Of a DNA stretch of 64,000 nucleotides, positions 36,732 to 44,700 are shown piece by piece (within the stretch, counting starts at the first letter, position 1; each line of letters starts with the position of its first letter). The position numbers and the translations under genes are program-made. This DNA comes from Paenarthrobacter sp. A20 (GTDB lineage Bacteria; Actinomycetota; Actinomycetes; Actinomycetales; Micrococcaceae). The stretch covers positions 1 through 64,000 of the forward strand of contig NZ_JALJWH010000002.1 of the NCBI RefSeq assembly GCF_024168825.1, in the 5' to 3' direction. Below the pieces are notes generated by a model. That model did not search any database. It was not told the DNA's origin and saw nothing but the letters and a program-made list of their open reading frames with translations.

Positions 36732-36992
36732 CTACCACCGCCGCCAACGGCGTTCCAGCCTGTTCGCGGCGAAGAAGAACGCGACCATGAACAGGGACGG
36801 TGGCACTGCATGGAGCAGGCTCTGACCGAGCCAGGACACGACGGCGGTGATCAACGCGATGACTCCGGCGGCCTTGCAGAAGAAGATGAGAATGCCTTGG
36901 CCGGCGGCTACCGGGTGGGTGAGTGCGTAGATGATCCAGCCGCCCAGCGCAACGGCGGCGAACGCGGCGAAGAAGATCAGAACGACGGCCAC
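36732..36992 (-). CDS. Small membrane protein (86 aa)
   Basis: Three hydrophobic segments are visible: VVLIFFAAFAAVALGGWIIY at the N-terminus, ILIFFCKAAGVIALITAVV in the middle, and SLFMVAFFFAANRL before a basic RRWRRW end. No family is recognised. It sits in the minus-strand series between the thermonuclease and the 171-residue membrane protein, and may belong to a membrane pair of the transfer region. Confidence 0.6.
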   Translation of the reverse strand: MAVVLIFFAAFAAVALGGWIIYALTHPVAAGQGILIFFCKAAGVIALITAVVSWLGQSLLHAVPPSLFMVAFFFAANRLERRWRRW

Positions 36993-37032
36993 GGTGTTCC
37001 CCTAACGATTGGTTGGTGCCTGGTCGGTGGTC

Positions 37033-37623
37033 TCAGCAGTTCCATCGGCCGGCCTTGTTCTTTCTGGCTTGGTCGGCGGCCGTGGTGAAGTCCTCGCTGT
37101 AGGCGAAGGATTTGCCGTAGCCGGTTGCTTCGGCGTGACCTTGTTCAAGGATCGTGCGGTTGGTCAGGGTGCCGTCGGTGGTCCACACGTAGGCAAGAAG
37201 ACGGTCGTACTTGTCCCGGACCCCTTGGACGGGATCCGCGGAGAGAAAGACCTGTTGCCCGTCCAGGAGTGAGTGCAGGTAGGTGGACGCTTCCGGTCCG
37301 CCGCACTCCACCGGTGCGTCTTCCTTGACGCTTTCCGGGGCGTTGATGCCAACGAATCTGACGCGGGTGCTCGTGCCGTTGCAGCTGATCCGGATCGTGT
37401 CCCCATCGACAACCTTCTCCACGGCGTACGGGCCACTGGCCGGGACCTTAAGTGCCGGCGGCCGCGCCGCCGTGCCCGTCGCTTCACAGGGCACTTCATG
37501 CAGCGGCGCCGGACTGCCGGCGGGAACGATCTGCGGTCCGCCCTGGGACGTGCATCCTGTCAGGGCAAGAACGGCCAAGACGCTGCCGTGCAGGAGCCGG
37601 CCCTTGTATCGAGTGTTGGTCAT
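37033..37623 (-). CDS. Thermonuclease-like lipoprotein (SNase fold)
   Basis: The 196-residue product begins MTNTRYKGRLLHGSVLAVLA, with the lipobox LTGC near residue 27. It continues into a staphylococcal-nuclease domain: VVDGDTIRI, RVRFVGINAPE and DKYDRLLAYVW, including the active-site Asp, Arg and Glu positions. It would be an exported, membrane-anchored nuclease, perhaps acting on DNA or the envelope during transfer. AGAGG precedes the ATG, which overlaps the stop of the ParB-C gene (ATGA). Confidence 0.82.
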   Translation of the reverse strand: MTNTRYKGRLLHGSVLAVLALTGCTSQGGPQIVPAGSPAPLHEVPCEATGTAARPPALKVPASGPYAVEKVVDGDTIRISCNGTSTRVRFVGINAPESVKEDAPVECGGPEASTYLHSLLDGQQVFLSADPVQGVRDKYDRLLAYVWTTDGTLTNRTILEQGHAEATGYGKSFAYSEDFTTAADQARKNKAGRWNC

Positions 37624-37880
37624 GGGTGGTCCTCTCTTGCTGCTGTCTCGGCTCGGGTCCGTCGCCCTGGGCGTATTTCGCCGGCCTCCACTCCCGGCCA
37701 TTTCCGGCCGTCGTTGTACTTGCGCTGCAACCGCCGAAGCTCGCGACGCGCAGCTGCTTCAACCAGGTCCGCAACGGAGACATAGCCCTCCAGCTTGCCG
37801 ACGTTCTGAACGGCTGCACGGATCTGCTTCATGTCCTCTTCAGAGAAGTAGGACCCTTTCTTCCTGCGGTTCTTGGTCAT
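37620..37880 (-). CDS. ParB C-terminal-like (ribbon-helix-helix) protein
   Basis: The 86-residue product has KKGSYFSEEDMKQIRAAVQN, then GYVSVADLVEAAARRELRRL and KYNDGRKW. This follows the ribbon-helix-helix centromere-binding domain found at the C-terminus of ParB proteins of actinobacterial plasmids (pCXC100 type). A Lys/Arg-rich tail follows. No ParA gene is seen nearby, so it may act as a repressor or as an orphan centromere binder. Its stop overlaps the thermonuclease start. Confidence 0.65.
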   Translation of the reverse strand: MTKNRRKKGSYFSEEDMKQIRAAVQNVGKLEGYVSVADLVEAAARRELRRLQRKYNDGRKWPGVEAGEIRPGRRTRAETAAREDHP

Positions 37881-37981
37881 CGACTCAGGCCACGGGCACA
37901 GGTTGGGATTGGAACAGCTGCTGCCTCGAACAACTTCCTTGGACTTGGCATGTGTAAATCCTTTATTTGAAGGGTGAAGTC

Positions 37982-38014
37982 CTGCCGGGGCCGGCCGCAC
38001 GCTGGCCCCGGCAG
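37982..38014 (-). terminator. Hairpin terminator after ssb
   Basis: CTGCCGGGGCC/GGCCCCGGCAG forms a perfect 11-bp stem with an 11-base loop immediately after the ssb stop, followed on the minus strand by a short T-rich stretch. Confidence 0.7.
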
Positions 38015-38020
38015 TCGTGG

Positions 38021-38911
38021 TTAGAAGGGGGGTTCGGAGTCGTGTCCGTTGCCCCAGGAACCGGCGTTGGTCTGCGCGTTCGAGGCCCATGGGTCGTCCT
38101 GCTGGGTAGCCTGTCCGCCGCTATTCTGGTTCCCGAAACCTCCGCCGTTTCCACCGCCCTGGTTGCTGCGCTGGGTGCGGTTTACTTTCGCGTTGGCGTA
38201 ACGCAAGCTGGGCCCGATCTCGTCTACCTCAAGCTCTATGACGGTGCGCTTTTCGCCCTCTTTGGTTTCGTAGGACCGGGACTTCAGCCGTCCGGAGACA
38301 ATGACCCTGGAACCCTTGGACAAGGAGGCTGCGACGTTCTCAGCCATCTCCCGCCAGGCACTCGCCCGGAGGAACAATGTCTCCCCGTCTTTCCATTCGT
38401 TTGAGGCAGAATCGAAGGTCCGGGGCGTCGAGGCAATGGTGAAGTTCGCAACCGGAGTACCGTCAGTTTTCCCGAACTCACGGGAAACCGGAGTGAAACG
38501 CAGCTCTGGGTCAGATGTCAGGTTTCCAATGACTGTAATGGTGGTTTCGCCGGCCATGATGGTTCCTTTTCCTCGTGTGCTGGTGGTGTTCTCGGTGTCG
38601 GTGCCGGTTTCGTTCTGAGGTTCGGTCCCACCCGGTTGGTCGTGGGTGAGGTCGTTGGGTTGGTGCTGGTCTGCGGTGTGTTTGTCCCAGAGACCGCCGG
38701 CCCCGATCGGGGCCCGGTTGATCGCGTCAAGGTAGCGGTCATCTTCGATGCTGCAGGGGTTGGTGTAGTAGCCGGCGTACGGGTCGTAGTCCTGGGTGTC
38801 GGGGTAGATCCTGCCGCTGGGGTTGGTTTCCCGGAACAGGTCCACCTCCAACGGGATCCGCGGGCTGATCTTGAACCCGTCCACCGGGTGCGGGGTGGTC
38901 ACGGTCCTCAC
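38021..38911 (-). CDS. ssb: Single-stranded DNA-binding protein with unusual N-terminal extension
   Basis: The C-terminal 178 residues are a standard plasmid SSB: OB-fold start [40 protein letters not shown], a Gly/Gln/Asn-rich tail and acidic tip DSEPPF that recruits partners. The frame continues upstream without a stop for 118 codons to a GTG at 38911 that overlaps the NrdH stop as GTGA. The extension has a compact part ([31 protein letters not shown]) and a Thr/Gly-rich linker. An internal start at 38557 with AGGAAAAGGAACC could give the plain SSB, so both forms may be made. Confidence 0.85.
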   Translation of the reverse strand: MRTVTTPHPVDGFKISPRIPLEVDLFRETNPSGRIYPDTQDYDPYAGYYTNPCSIEDDRYLDAINRAPIGAGGLWDKHTADQHQPNDLTHDQPGGTEPQNETGTDTENTTSTRGKGTIMAGETTITVIGNLTSDPELRFTPVSREFGKTDGTPVANFTIASTPRTFDSASNEWKDGETLFLRASAWREMAENVAASLSKGSRVIVSGRLKSRSYETKEGEKRTVIELEVDEIGPSLRYANAKVNRTQRSNQGGGNGGGFGNQNSGGQATQQDDPWASNAQTNAGSWGNGHDSEPPF

Positions 38912-39174
38912 GCTGCCCTGTGGCTCATGGCCGCTTGGACGAGCTTGTCCCGGCGGAGGCCTGACCAGTGGTCCTGGTCATCGGAGTTGTTCACGATGAC
39001 GGGCGCCTGGGAGTAGCCAAGCTCTGCCGTGATGTATTCCAGCGCTGCCGCCACTTCGGTGATGTCCACGGGCGTGTAGGTGATGCCTTTGGAGTCGAAG
39101 TACTCCATGGTGCGGTCGCAGTTCGGGCAACCGGGCTTGGTGTAAACCGTGTAATCGGTGATTGAGGAAGTCAT
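38908..39174 (-). CDS. nrdH: NrdH-like glutaredoxin
   Basis: The 88-residue product has [20 protein letters not shown] with the redox motif CPNC, then [20 protein letters not shown], typical of NrdH redoxins that give electrons to class Ib ribonucleotide reductase. On a transfer element it may raise dNTP supply during replication in the recipient. It heads the minus-strand series ssb-nrdH and overlaps the next gene by GTGA. Confidence 0.85.
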   Translation of the reverse strand: MTSSITDYTVYTKPGCPNCDRTMEYFDSKGITYTPVDITEVAAALEYITAELGYSQAPVIVNNSDDQDHWSGLRRDKLVQAAMSHRAA

Positions 39175-39547
39175 TTTCAGTCCCGCGTTTCGTATCAGTT
39201 TTGGTTAGGTTCGTCTGGCTGACTTGCTACTACCATTCTAAGGTGTATTCATCAGAATAAAAGGGTCTGGCCCTTGATTTATAGGGGTTTTTACCTCAAT
39301 TTTGGTGGTCGCTTTTTGGTGATTTGGGCGTCTGGTGCGGTTTGGAAGATCGCGGGAAGCAGCCCGGGGTGACTCCCCCGGCTTCTTTGAGAGCTGCCCT
39401 GGGCGCTGCGTTCTTGTGCCTATGTCAGGTTCGCCCGGATTTCCCAGTGTGTGGTCCCGGCTGAAAAGAACTGTTCCCCAGCACAGGGTGGGTCGGCGGC
39501 GGGTGGCTTTGCCCATGGGGAAGGTGCCCGGTTCTAGGTGTTAAACA
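39175..39547. other. Promoter region of nrdH-ssb unit
   Basis: No gene is seen. On the minus strand TATTCT and, about 17 bases on, TAGAAT (near 39235) form a possible promoter about 60 bases before nrdH. The rest is GC-rich without repeats. Confidence 0.35.
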
Positions 39548-39576
39548 AAGCAGGACCGGCGCTGCCGGTCCTGCTT
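39548..39576 (-). terminator. Perfect 13-bp hairpin terminator
   Basis: AAGCAGGACCGGC/GCCGGTCCTGCTT has a 3-base loop and a TTTGTTT tail on the minus strand. It ends the leftward transcript from the 117-residue membrane protein gene. Confidence 0.8.
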
Positions 39577-39583
39577 CGCTCTC

Positions 39584-39606
39584 CTCGGACAAAGGAAATC
39601 TGTGGC
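39584..39606. repeat. Conserved 23-nt element beside terminator, copy 1
   Basis: CCTCGGACAAAGGAAATCTG continues with TGG, identical to 44319-44341. Both copies lie between a minus-strand stop and its terminator. The minus-strand sense contains TCCTTTGTCCGAG, which can pair with the ribosome-binding site shared by the repeated leaders. Confidence 0.65.
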
Positions 39607-39634
39607 TCAGTCTACAAGACTGAAGTCTTGCGCG

Positions 39635-39988
39635 TTAGGGCGTTGTTCGTGGGTGTGTTGCTCGGTGCCGACGCCGGAGAAGGTATACGCCCAGGGCGAG
39701 GATGGCTCCGATCGCTGAGCCGAGGATTAGGCCGGTAATGCTGCGCGTGCTGTTCAGCAGGATCAGCGGCAGGGAGATGGCGGTGACGAAACCGATGTGG
39801 AACGGGAGGGTGTCATTGTCGCCATCGAGGTCTTCCATTCTGGAGTGGGCGATCATCCATCCGATGCCCAGATAGATTGTGGCGACGGCCGAGAAGATCA
39901 AAGCCCCCATCATCACGTGGTCAAGGACTGGGGACAGGCCAGGGAAGATCTCGGCGAGCGTGACCCCTGGGGGTGTCTGCGTGGTCAT
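39635..39988 (-). CDS. Small membrane protein (117 aa)
   Basis: Three spans are visible: MMGALIFSAVATIYLGIGW, FHIGFVTAISLPLILLN and LILGSAIGAILALGVYLL, with a basic RRRHR end. CAGGAG six bases before the ATG at 39988 decides the start over one eight codons upstream. It lies between the ParB-like gene and nrdH in the leftward transfer-region series and has its own terminator. No family recognised. Confidence 0.65.
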   Translation of the reverse strand: MTTQTPPGVTLAEIFPGLSPVLDHVMMGALIFSAVATIYLGIGWMIAHSRMEDLDGDNDTLPFHIGFVTAISLPLILLNSTRSITGLILGSAIGAILALGVYLLRRRHRATHPRTTP

Positions 39989-40225
39989 GGTGACTCCTGT
40001 CTGTGCTGCCATGGGATGAGCTTAGCGGTGGCCTCTGACAAAGATTTCTTAACTAATAGTGAAGAAGTTCTAGTGAATGGGACGGCGCGGCACTTTGTTT
40101 GGGTGTGCCTGGTGGCGTTGAACGGCGGTCCGTCGCTGGTGATTGGCTGCTGTGGTTCCCCCTGGGCGGCGGACCGCCCGACTTTTGGGAGGTTCCCGGC
40201 CCTGCTCGTGGTGAGTGGCCGGGGG

Positions 40226-40259
40226 CCTTGCCGGGCGGTGGGGGTTCCGCCCGGCAAGG
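40226..40259 (-). terminator. Hairpin terminator after ParB-like gene
   Basis: CCTTGCCGGGCGG/CCGCCCGGCAAGG is a perfect 13-bp stem with an 8-base loop. The same stem sequence is used again at 47437-47469, so this terminator module has been copied. Confidence 0.75.
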
Positions 40260-40262
40260 GGT

Positions 40263-41609
40263 CTAGGCGGCTTCGGGTTCGTCCGCGCTTTCCGTGGTTT
40301 CCTCGGTTTCTGCCTCGGGGTCGGTGAGGATGATCTTTTCAACGTCGCTGGCCTCGTATCCCCATGCCGTGAGCTGGGCGAGGTAGTAGAGGGTGTTGCT
40401 GTGGCGGCTCCGCCAGCTCGTGCGATCGATGTTCGCCTCGTACGCGGTGATCATCATGGCGAGGGTGACCGTTTCGGGTTTGGTGGTGGGCTTGTCCACG
40501 TAGGCTGTGAACTCGCCATACCCGGTGCCGGTGCCCAGCAGTTCGGCGGTGAGTTCGGTCTTGTTCAAGGCCTTGGTCAGGATGTAGCTGCCGTGGGCAA
40601 TGGTGTGGGCGATGAACTTCTGCGCGTTCTTTGGCAGGGCCTTGCGTGCCAGCACGTTTTTGACGAACTCCCTCCGGACCACCTCGGCCGAATCCATGGC
40701 TTTGTTGTTTTCAATGACCTCCCGGCGTGCGGCCTTTTCCTCCTCGGTCATCCCTCCTGCCGGGGACTTGCCGTCCTTCCGCAGCCCACGGGCCTTCCAG
40801 TCAGCCACGGCGAACTGTGTCACCAACCCGCCGTATCCGATGCCGATGTAAACCGCGTCCGCGTCCGTCTCACTGAGGCGTTCGCCCTCGGCGGTGGTCA
40901 GTGCGGAGATCAGCGCGGCGGGCCCCTTGTAATCGTAGTAGCCGGGATCTTGTTCCAACACGGTCAGGCCTTTGGCGGCAGCCTCGGCGCAAGCTTCGGC
41001 AAGCAGGGCGTTATTCCTGCGCTCGTCCCGGAGCCGCTGCACCCGGTGGGCGAAGTTTCCGGGGTTCTCAGTAGCGAGGCGTTCGAGCGTGGCCACTGCC
41101 TCGGCATCATCCGCGAATTCCTCGATCACGGCAGACTGTTCCAGCGTCAGGCCTTGGTCCAATGCCTGGGCAGCGGTGGCGTTCGCTTTGACCTTAAGCG
41201 CGGTTTCCACCACTGCTTTCTTGGCCCCCATCTTCCGGGCGATGACGCTGGCGCTCACTCCCAGCAGTGCCATTTGGTGGAACGCTTCGGCGCGGTCGCC
41301 GTCCGTGAGTGCGCTGCGGTGGTCGTTCTCCACTACCTGCGTGGCGAGGCGTTCCGCTTCCTCGGGGGTCGCTCCGACGAGCACGGGAATGGTCGCCGCT
41401 CCTGCCTCTACGGCTCCAAGGGTGCGGCGCTGTCCCATCAGGACGTGCACGGTTCCGTCCTCGGTCCGGTGGGCGACGACGGGCACCAGCACGCCGTGTT
41501 CCTTGATGCTGGCCACGAACTCCTTGGTCAGTCCAGCGTCTTTGCGGACGTTGGTGTCCACGGTCAGGGTGGTGGGGTCGAGCAGTTCGAGCGTGGGTGT
41601 TGCATTCAT
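40263..41609 (-). CDS. ParB-like nuclease-domain protein
   Basis: The 448-residue product starts MNATPTLELLDPTTLTVDTN. Its ParB/sulfiredoxin-type domain (about 1-95) shows VRKDAGL, HGVLVPVVAHR and MGQRRTLGAVEAG, then a KorB-like helix-turn-helix region (LLGVSASVIARKMGAKKAVV). The C-terminal half is unknown and ends in an acidic tail. It is larger than plasmid ParB and lacks a ParA neighbour; similar proteins in leading regions of conjugative plasmids are thought to help establishment. The ATG lies directly after leader repeat R1. Confidence 0.75.
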   Translation of the reverse strand: MNATPTLELLDPTTLTVDTNVRKDAGLTKEFVASIKEHGVLVPVVAHRTEDGTVHVLMGQRRTLGAVEAGAATIPVLVGATPEEAERLATQVVENDHRSALTDGDRAEAFHQMALLGVSASVIARKMGAKKAVVETALKVKANATAAQALDQGLTLEQSAVIEEFADDAEAVATLERLATENPGNFAHRVQRLRDERRNNALLAEACAEAAAKGLTVLEQDPGYYDYKGPAALISALTTAEGERLSETDADAVYIGIGYGGLVTQFAVADWKARGLRKDGKSPAGGMTEEEKAARREVIENNKAMDSAEVVRREFVKNVLARKALPKNAQKFIAHTIAHGSYILTKALNKTELTAELLGTGTGYGEFTAYVDKPTTKPETVTLAMMITAYEANIDRTSWRSRHSNTLYYLAQLTAWGYEASDVEKIILTDPEAETEETTESADEPEAA

Positions 41610-41610
41610 G

Positions 41611-42178
41611 TGGTGTTGCTCCTTCTTGTCCGAGAAGTTGGGTGGGTGGGGCGACCAATGGTGACCGGCCAGCTCCCCTCTCCCCCCGTTGTTTTTGGCT
41701 GCTGGCGAAGCTTGCGGAGCTGTGGCCGACGGAGGCCTGTCTACCCTTGGGCAAGGTGTGGGAAATTCCCGGAGGAAATAAGCGACGCAGGAGCGCCGTA
41801 GGGACATTTCCTGCACCGCAGGCCCCGGAGCCTGCGGAGGGGCTAGAAGGGGTGGAGCGGACACATAGAATCCGAAGGACAGCAGCCAAAAACGTCGTAG
41901 ACAGCAGGTGATGACGGGCAGGAGCTCTGCGACGGACCGGCAGCACCCAACAGCCGGCCGCGCCAGCGGACGCCCGTCAACTGGTTGAAGCGCAGCGAAA
42001 ACCAGGGCGAGCCCCGCGAGCCTGCTCCTCCCCTGGCCATCCCGGATCCGCCCAGGTCAATCCCCTGCATGGGCTTGCCGCACGCACCAGGTGAGCAACA
42101 CCGGCCCCGTTGCGGGAACGGCGGTTCGTCGCCGGCAACCACCCACCCAAGCGGCCACCTGCGGCGGACCGCCCGCCC
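41611..42178 (-). repeat. Leader repeat R1 upstream of ParB-like gene
   Basis: This 568-bp block appears identical to R3 (46113-46680) and is related over about 400 bp to R2 and R4. Read on the minus strand it ends at the ATG with TTCTCGGACAAGAAGGAGCA, the shared ribosome-binding site. Stems are GGAAAT/ATTTCC (41761-41811, loop with GAAATAAGCGACGC), CCGCAGGC/GCCTGCGG (41816-41837, loop CCCGGA) and CTGGTT/AACCAG further out. A candidate promoter (TCTATG about 260 bases before the ATG) implies a long leader. It may also work as a single-stranded promoter. Confidence 0.8.
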
Positions 42179-42203
42179 TTGCGAGGCGAACGGCCCACCG
42201 CGC

Positions 42204-42596
42204 TTACGTGGCGCTGTCGGTTGCGCGGGTGTTGAATCGGCGGAAGTTCACGGCGATTTCTTGGGCGATATCAGCCATCGGTGTTCCCGGCGTTATGGTC
42301 TTCTCTTCATCGGCGGAGAACTCCACCGGTTCGCCGTCGTCGTCGTAGTGGTCCGGGCCGTAGTAGAGCTCAGCGGTGGTGAACTTGGATTCCAGGGGGT
42401 TCTTCCAGCTGAATGATCCGGGGCCGATCGTGAAGGTGTGGCTGCCTTCGCTCTGAAGGAAGAAGGTGGCGGTGCCTCCGCCGGTTTGTTCGACGTGAAG
42501 TTCCAGGCCTTCGGCTTTCATCGCGTCCACCAGTTCACGCGCGGGAAACCATGCGATCTCTTCGGCGGCCTGTTGGGTTTCGGGGCTTTCAGTCAT
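42204..42596 (-). CDS. Unknown protein of transfer region (130 aa)
   Basis: The product starts MTESPETQQAAEEIAWFPAR and has a beta-rich middle (HVEQTGGGTATFFLQSEGSH) and acidic stretch YYGPDHYDDDGEPVEF. AAAGGAG lies before the ATG. No family is recognised. It is upstream of R1 and downstream of a strong hairpin, so it is an independent unit unless transcription reads through from the right. Confidence 0.6.
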   Translation of the reverse strand: MTESPETQQAAEEIAWFPARELVDAMKAEGLELHVEQTGGGTATFFLQSEGSHTFTIGPGSFSWKNPLESKFTTAELYYGPDHYDDDGEPVEFSADEEKTITPGTPMADIAQEIAVNFRRFNTRATDSAT

Positions 42597-42622
42597 GGTT
42601 CTGTCTCCTTTACAAATGGGGC

Positions 42623-42650
42623 GGTGGCCGGGACGGGCGTCCCGGCCACC
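42623..42650 (-). terminator. Hairpin terminator after dprA-like gene
   Basis: GGTGGCCGGGAC/GTCCCGGCCACC is a perfect 12-bp stem with loop GGGC, between the DprA-like stop (42658) and the 130-residue gene. Confidence 0.7.
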
Positions 42651-42657
42651 GGTGGGT

Positions 42658-43566
42658 CTAGCTGGCGAGTAGTTCGGCCAGTTCTGCGGCGTCGGAAACC
42701 AGGGCCGCCGTGCCTTCTTTCAGGAGCCTGTGGCAGCCTGCCGAGTTCGCGCTGTGCACGCTTCCGGGTACTGTCGCTACATGTCGGGCAATGGTTTCGG
42801 CGTGGTGCGCGGCGTTCAGTGCGCCGGAACGCCACCGGGCTTCGACAACACAGGTGACCCCGGCGAGGGCGGCAATGATGCGGTTCCGCTGCAAAAAGCG
42901 GTGACGCGTAGGCGCGTTTCCCGGGGGCTGCTCTGAGACGATCAAACCGTTGGCCCTGATCGCGGCCGCGAGGTCGGCGTTGCCGGAAGGGTAAACCCGG
43001 TCAAGGCCTCCGGCTGCAACGGCGATCGTCGCCGGTCCGGTGCCGGTAAAGCCAGCAAGCGCGCCACGATGGGCGTGCGCGTCGATGCCGTAGGCCAGGC
43101 CGGAGACAATGCAGATTCCACGCTGGGCCAGTCCATGGGCCATCTCACCGGTGACAGCTGCGCCGTAGCTGGTGGAATCGCGGGAACCAGTCAACGCGGC
43201 CGCGCGCTGTACCGCGGGGATCCCCTGGGTGATGTTCCCGACGTACCAAAGCCCATACGGGGCATCAGGCAGATCATCGAGGCCGACGGGCCAGTGTTCG
43301 TCACCGGGGATAAGGAAACCTCCGCCCAGTCGTTCAATGGTGGCCAGATCCCTTTCAGCGTCCACGTCAGGGATCCGCTGCGCCCAGCGGCGCAGCCCTT
43401 CGGTCAATTCCTCTTCGCCGATGTGGCGGAAGGTGTGGGGCGGTTGGGCTCCGGTTGCTACTCTCAGGGCCGCGTAGGCGCCCAAGGCGTCGACAAGCGC
43501 CCGGCCAGTGGAGTCCTGGGAATCGAAAAGACGAGTCAGGGCGGCGCGTGCAATGCGGTCGTTCAT
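42658..43566 (-). CDS. dprA: DprA-like DNA-processing protein
   Basis: The 302-residue product starts MNDRIARAALTRLFDSQDST. A Rossmann-type DprA domain (about 85-300) has TGSRDSTSYG, IVSGLAYGIDAHAHRGAL and PPGNAPTRHRFLQRNRIIAA, all typical. DprA binds single-stranded DNA and loads RecA; on a plasmid it could protect or anneal incoming strands. The N-terminal SAM-like part of chromosomal DprA is short or replaced. The ATG directly follows leader R2; the longer upstream frame is leader DNA. Confidence 0.85.
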   Translation of the reverse strand: MNDRIARAALTRLFDSQDSTGRALVDALGAYAALRVATGAQPPHTFRHIGEEELTEGLRRWAQRIPDVDAERDLATIERLGGGFLIPGDEHWPVGLDDLPDAPYGLWYVGNITQGIPAVQRAAALTGSRDSTSYGAAVTGEMAHGLAQRGICIVSGLAYGIDAHAHRGALAGFTGTGPATIAVAAGGLDRVYPSGNADLAAAIRANGLIVSEQPPGNAPTRHRFLQRNRIIAALAGVTCVVEARWRSGALNAAHHAETIARHVATVPGSVHSANSAGCHRLLKEGTAALVSDAAELAELLAS

Positions 43567-43970
43567 GGTGTTGCTCCTTCTTGTCCGAGAAGTTGGGTGG
43601 GGCGACAATTGGTGACCGGCCAGCTCCCCTCTCCCCCAGTTGTTTTTTGTTGCTGGCACGTAGTGCTCTACGGGGCCGACGGAGGCGACTCCTCCCGCCA
43701 GGGCGAGGCGCTGGAAATCTTCGAAAGGAAATAAGCGAAGCGCCGTCGAAGAATTCCAGGGCCGTAGGGCCCCGGAGTTTACGGAGGGGTCAGGAGCTTG
43801 AGCCGGAGCGGAACCGTATGATCCGCAGGACAGCCACAAAAACGTCGTAGACACACAGGACCGGGCACGGCGGAGCTCTGCGACGTCGGGACCGGGCCCA
43901 ACAGCCGGCCACGGAGCGAAGCGCAGTGGACGCCCAAACGGGTGCGAGCCCCGCGAGCATGCTTGAGACA
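43566..43970 (-). repeat. Leader repeat R2 upstream of dprA-like gene
   Basis: R2 is the most diverged of the four leaders. The ATG-proximal 30 bases and the outer segment with AAAAACGTCGTAGAC are shared, while the middle differs. The two stems persist with other bases: CTGGAAATCTTCGA/TCGAAGAATTCCAG (43711-43759, one mismatch, loop again with GAAATAAGCGAAGC), and CCGTA/TACGG (43762-43784) around the same CCCGGA. Compensatory change points to selected structure. It also separates dprA from the divergent 66-residue gene. Confidence 0.75.
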
Positions 43971-44055
43971 GCAACACGGGCCCCCGTCCCACACCGCTTT
44001 GAAATTCGGCCTTACGTTCACCAGGTCAAGTAGACCTAAAGTGAAGGACGTTGCC

Positions 44056-44256
44056 ATGAATACTGAAAGCATCAGGCTGGAACTCTCCCGGATGACCGCA
44101 AGGGTTGAAGCGTTGGAGGATCAGCCGCTGTCCCGAATCGTTGCGGCGGCCAGGAGCGAGGCCAAGGCGATCAACCTGAGGATGGCCGAGTCCACGTTGC
44201 AGACCTGGGCCCGTGCCGTTCACTACGGCATTGGGTTCCGGTTCCATCTCCGCTGA
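44056..44256 (+). CDS. Small unknown protein (66 aa)
   Basis: GAAGGAC lies 7 bases before the ATG. The product begins MNTESIRLELSRMTARVEAL, a likely short coiled coil, and ends in a basic helical part (STLQTWARAVHYGIGFRFHL). It is one of few rightward genes in the transfer region, diverges from dprA across R2 and is followed by a perfect terminator. GGTC/GACC at 44024-44036 may be an operator. No family recognised. Confidence 0.55.
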   Translation: MNTESIRLELSRMTARVEALEDQPLSRIVAAARSEAKAINLRMAESTLQTWARAVHYGIGFRFHLR

Positions 44257-44280
44257 GTGCGACTGTTCCTGTAAAGGCAG

Positions 44281-44312
44281 AAGAGCCGGCACCCTGGTGG
44301 GTGCCGGCTCTT
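44281..44312. terminator. Perfect 14-bp hairpin between convergent genes
   Basis: AAGAGCCGGCACCC/GGGTGCCGGCTCTT with loop TGGT lies between the rightward 66-residue gene and the leftward 49-residue gene. It can terminate both. Confidence 0.8.
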
Positions 44313-44318
44313 CATGTG

Positions 44319-44341
44319 TTCCTCGGACAAAGGAAATCTGT
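44319..44341. repeat. Conserved 23-nt element beside terminator, copy 2
   Basis: This is identical to 39584-39606 (CCTCGGACAAAGGAAATCTG then TGG) and, as there, sits between a leftward gene's stop (44368) and a strong hairpin. On the minus strand it is complementary to the leader ribosome-binding site except for a 2-base bulge. Confidence 0.65.
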
Positions 44342-44367
44342 GGTGCAGCGTCGTTGCTGCCGTGGTG

Positions 44368-44517
44368 CTAAAAGTCGTGGTGTTCCTGGGGGTGGGTGAA
44401 GTCCACCGGCCCCAGGGATTCATTGGCGGTAAGCAGCTGCAGCTCGATGACGTCTTCGAGGAAGCTGGCCCCTGGTGCGGGTTTGTCGTCCTCGGTCAGG
44501 ATGTATTCGGTTCCCAT
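44368..44517 (-). CDS. Small acidic protein (49 aa)
   Basis: The ATG at 44517 follows AGGAG with 7-base spacing. The product begins MGTEYILTEDDKPAPGASFL and is strongly acidic, ending THPQEHHDF. No family is recognised. The gene lies alone between two hairpins (44281-44312 and 44660-44693). Small acidic proteins of mobile elements sometimes mimic DNA; that is only a possibility here. Confidence 0.55.
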   Translation of the reverse strand: MGTEYILTEDDKPAPGASFLEDVIELQLLTANESLGPVDFTHPQEHHDF

Positions 44518-44659
44518 GCTGGATCTCCTGGTGCAGTGTTCTCGTTGGAGTTCACTGTAGCCGTGGATCCTTTGCGTTGGCTGGTTGCCGCTGCGCCCGC
44601 GCCAGCGTCATGGCGGCCGGGGGAGCGCCAGCGGCGGAGGCCGCCCCGCTACCTGAGAG

Positions 44660-44693
44660 GGCCGGGCAGGACCGTTGCCAATCCTGCCCGGCC
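44660..44693 (-). terminator. Hairpin terminator after DUF4192 gene
   Basis: GGCCGGGCAGGA/TCCTGCCCGGCC is a perfect 12-bp stem with a 10-base loop, starting 7 bases after the DUF4192 stop. Confidence 0.75.
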
Positions 44694-44700
44694 GTACCGG

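Noticed and set aside
41610..41864. 85-codon N-terminal extension of the ParB-like protein through R1
   Set aside because: The extension is leader DNA shared with unrelated genes, and the frame is not kept in R2; the ATG at 41609 with a strong ribosome-binding site is the start.
43567..43992. N-terminal extension of the DprA-like protein
   Set aside because: It is leader R2 sequence; DprA-like homology begins at the ATG at 43566.
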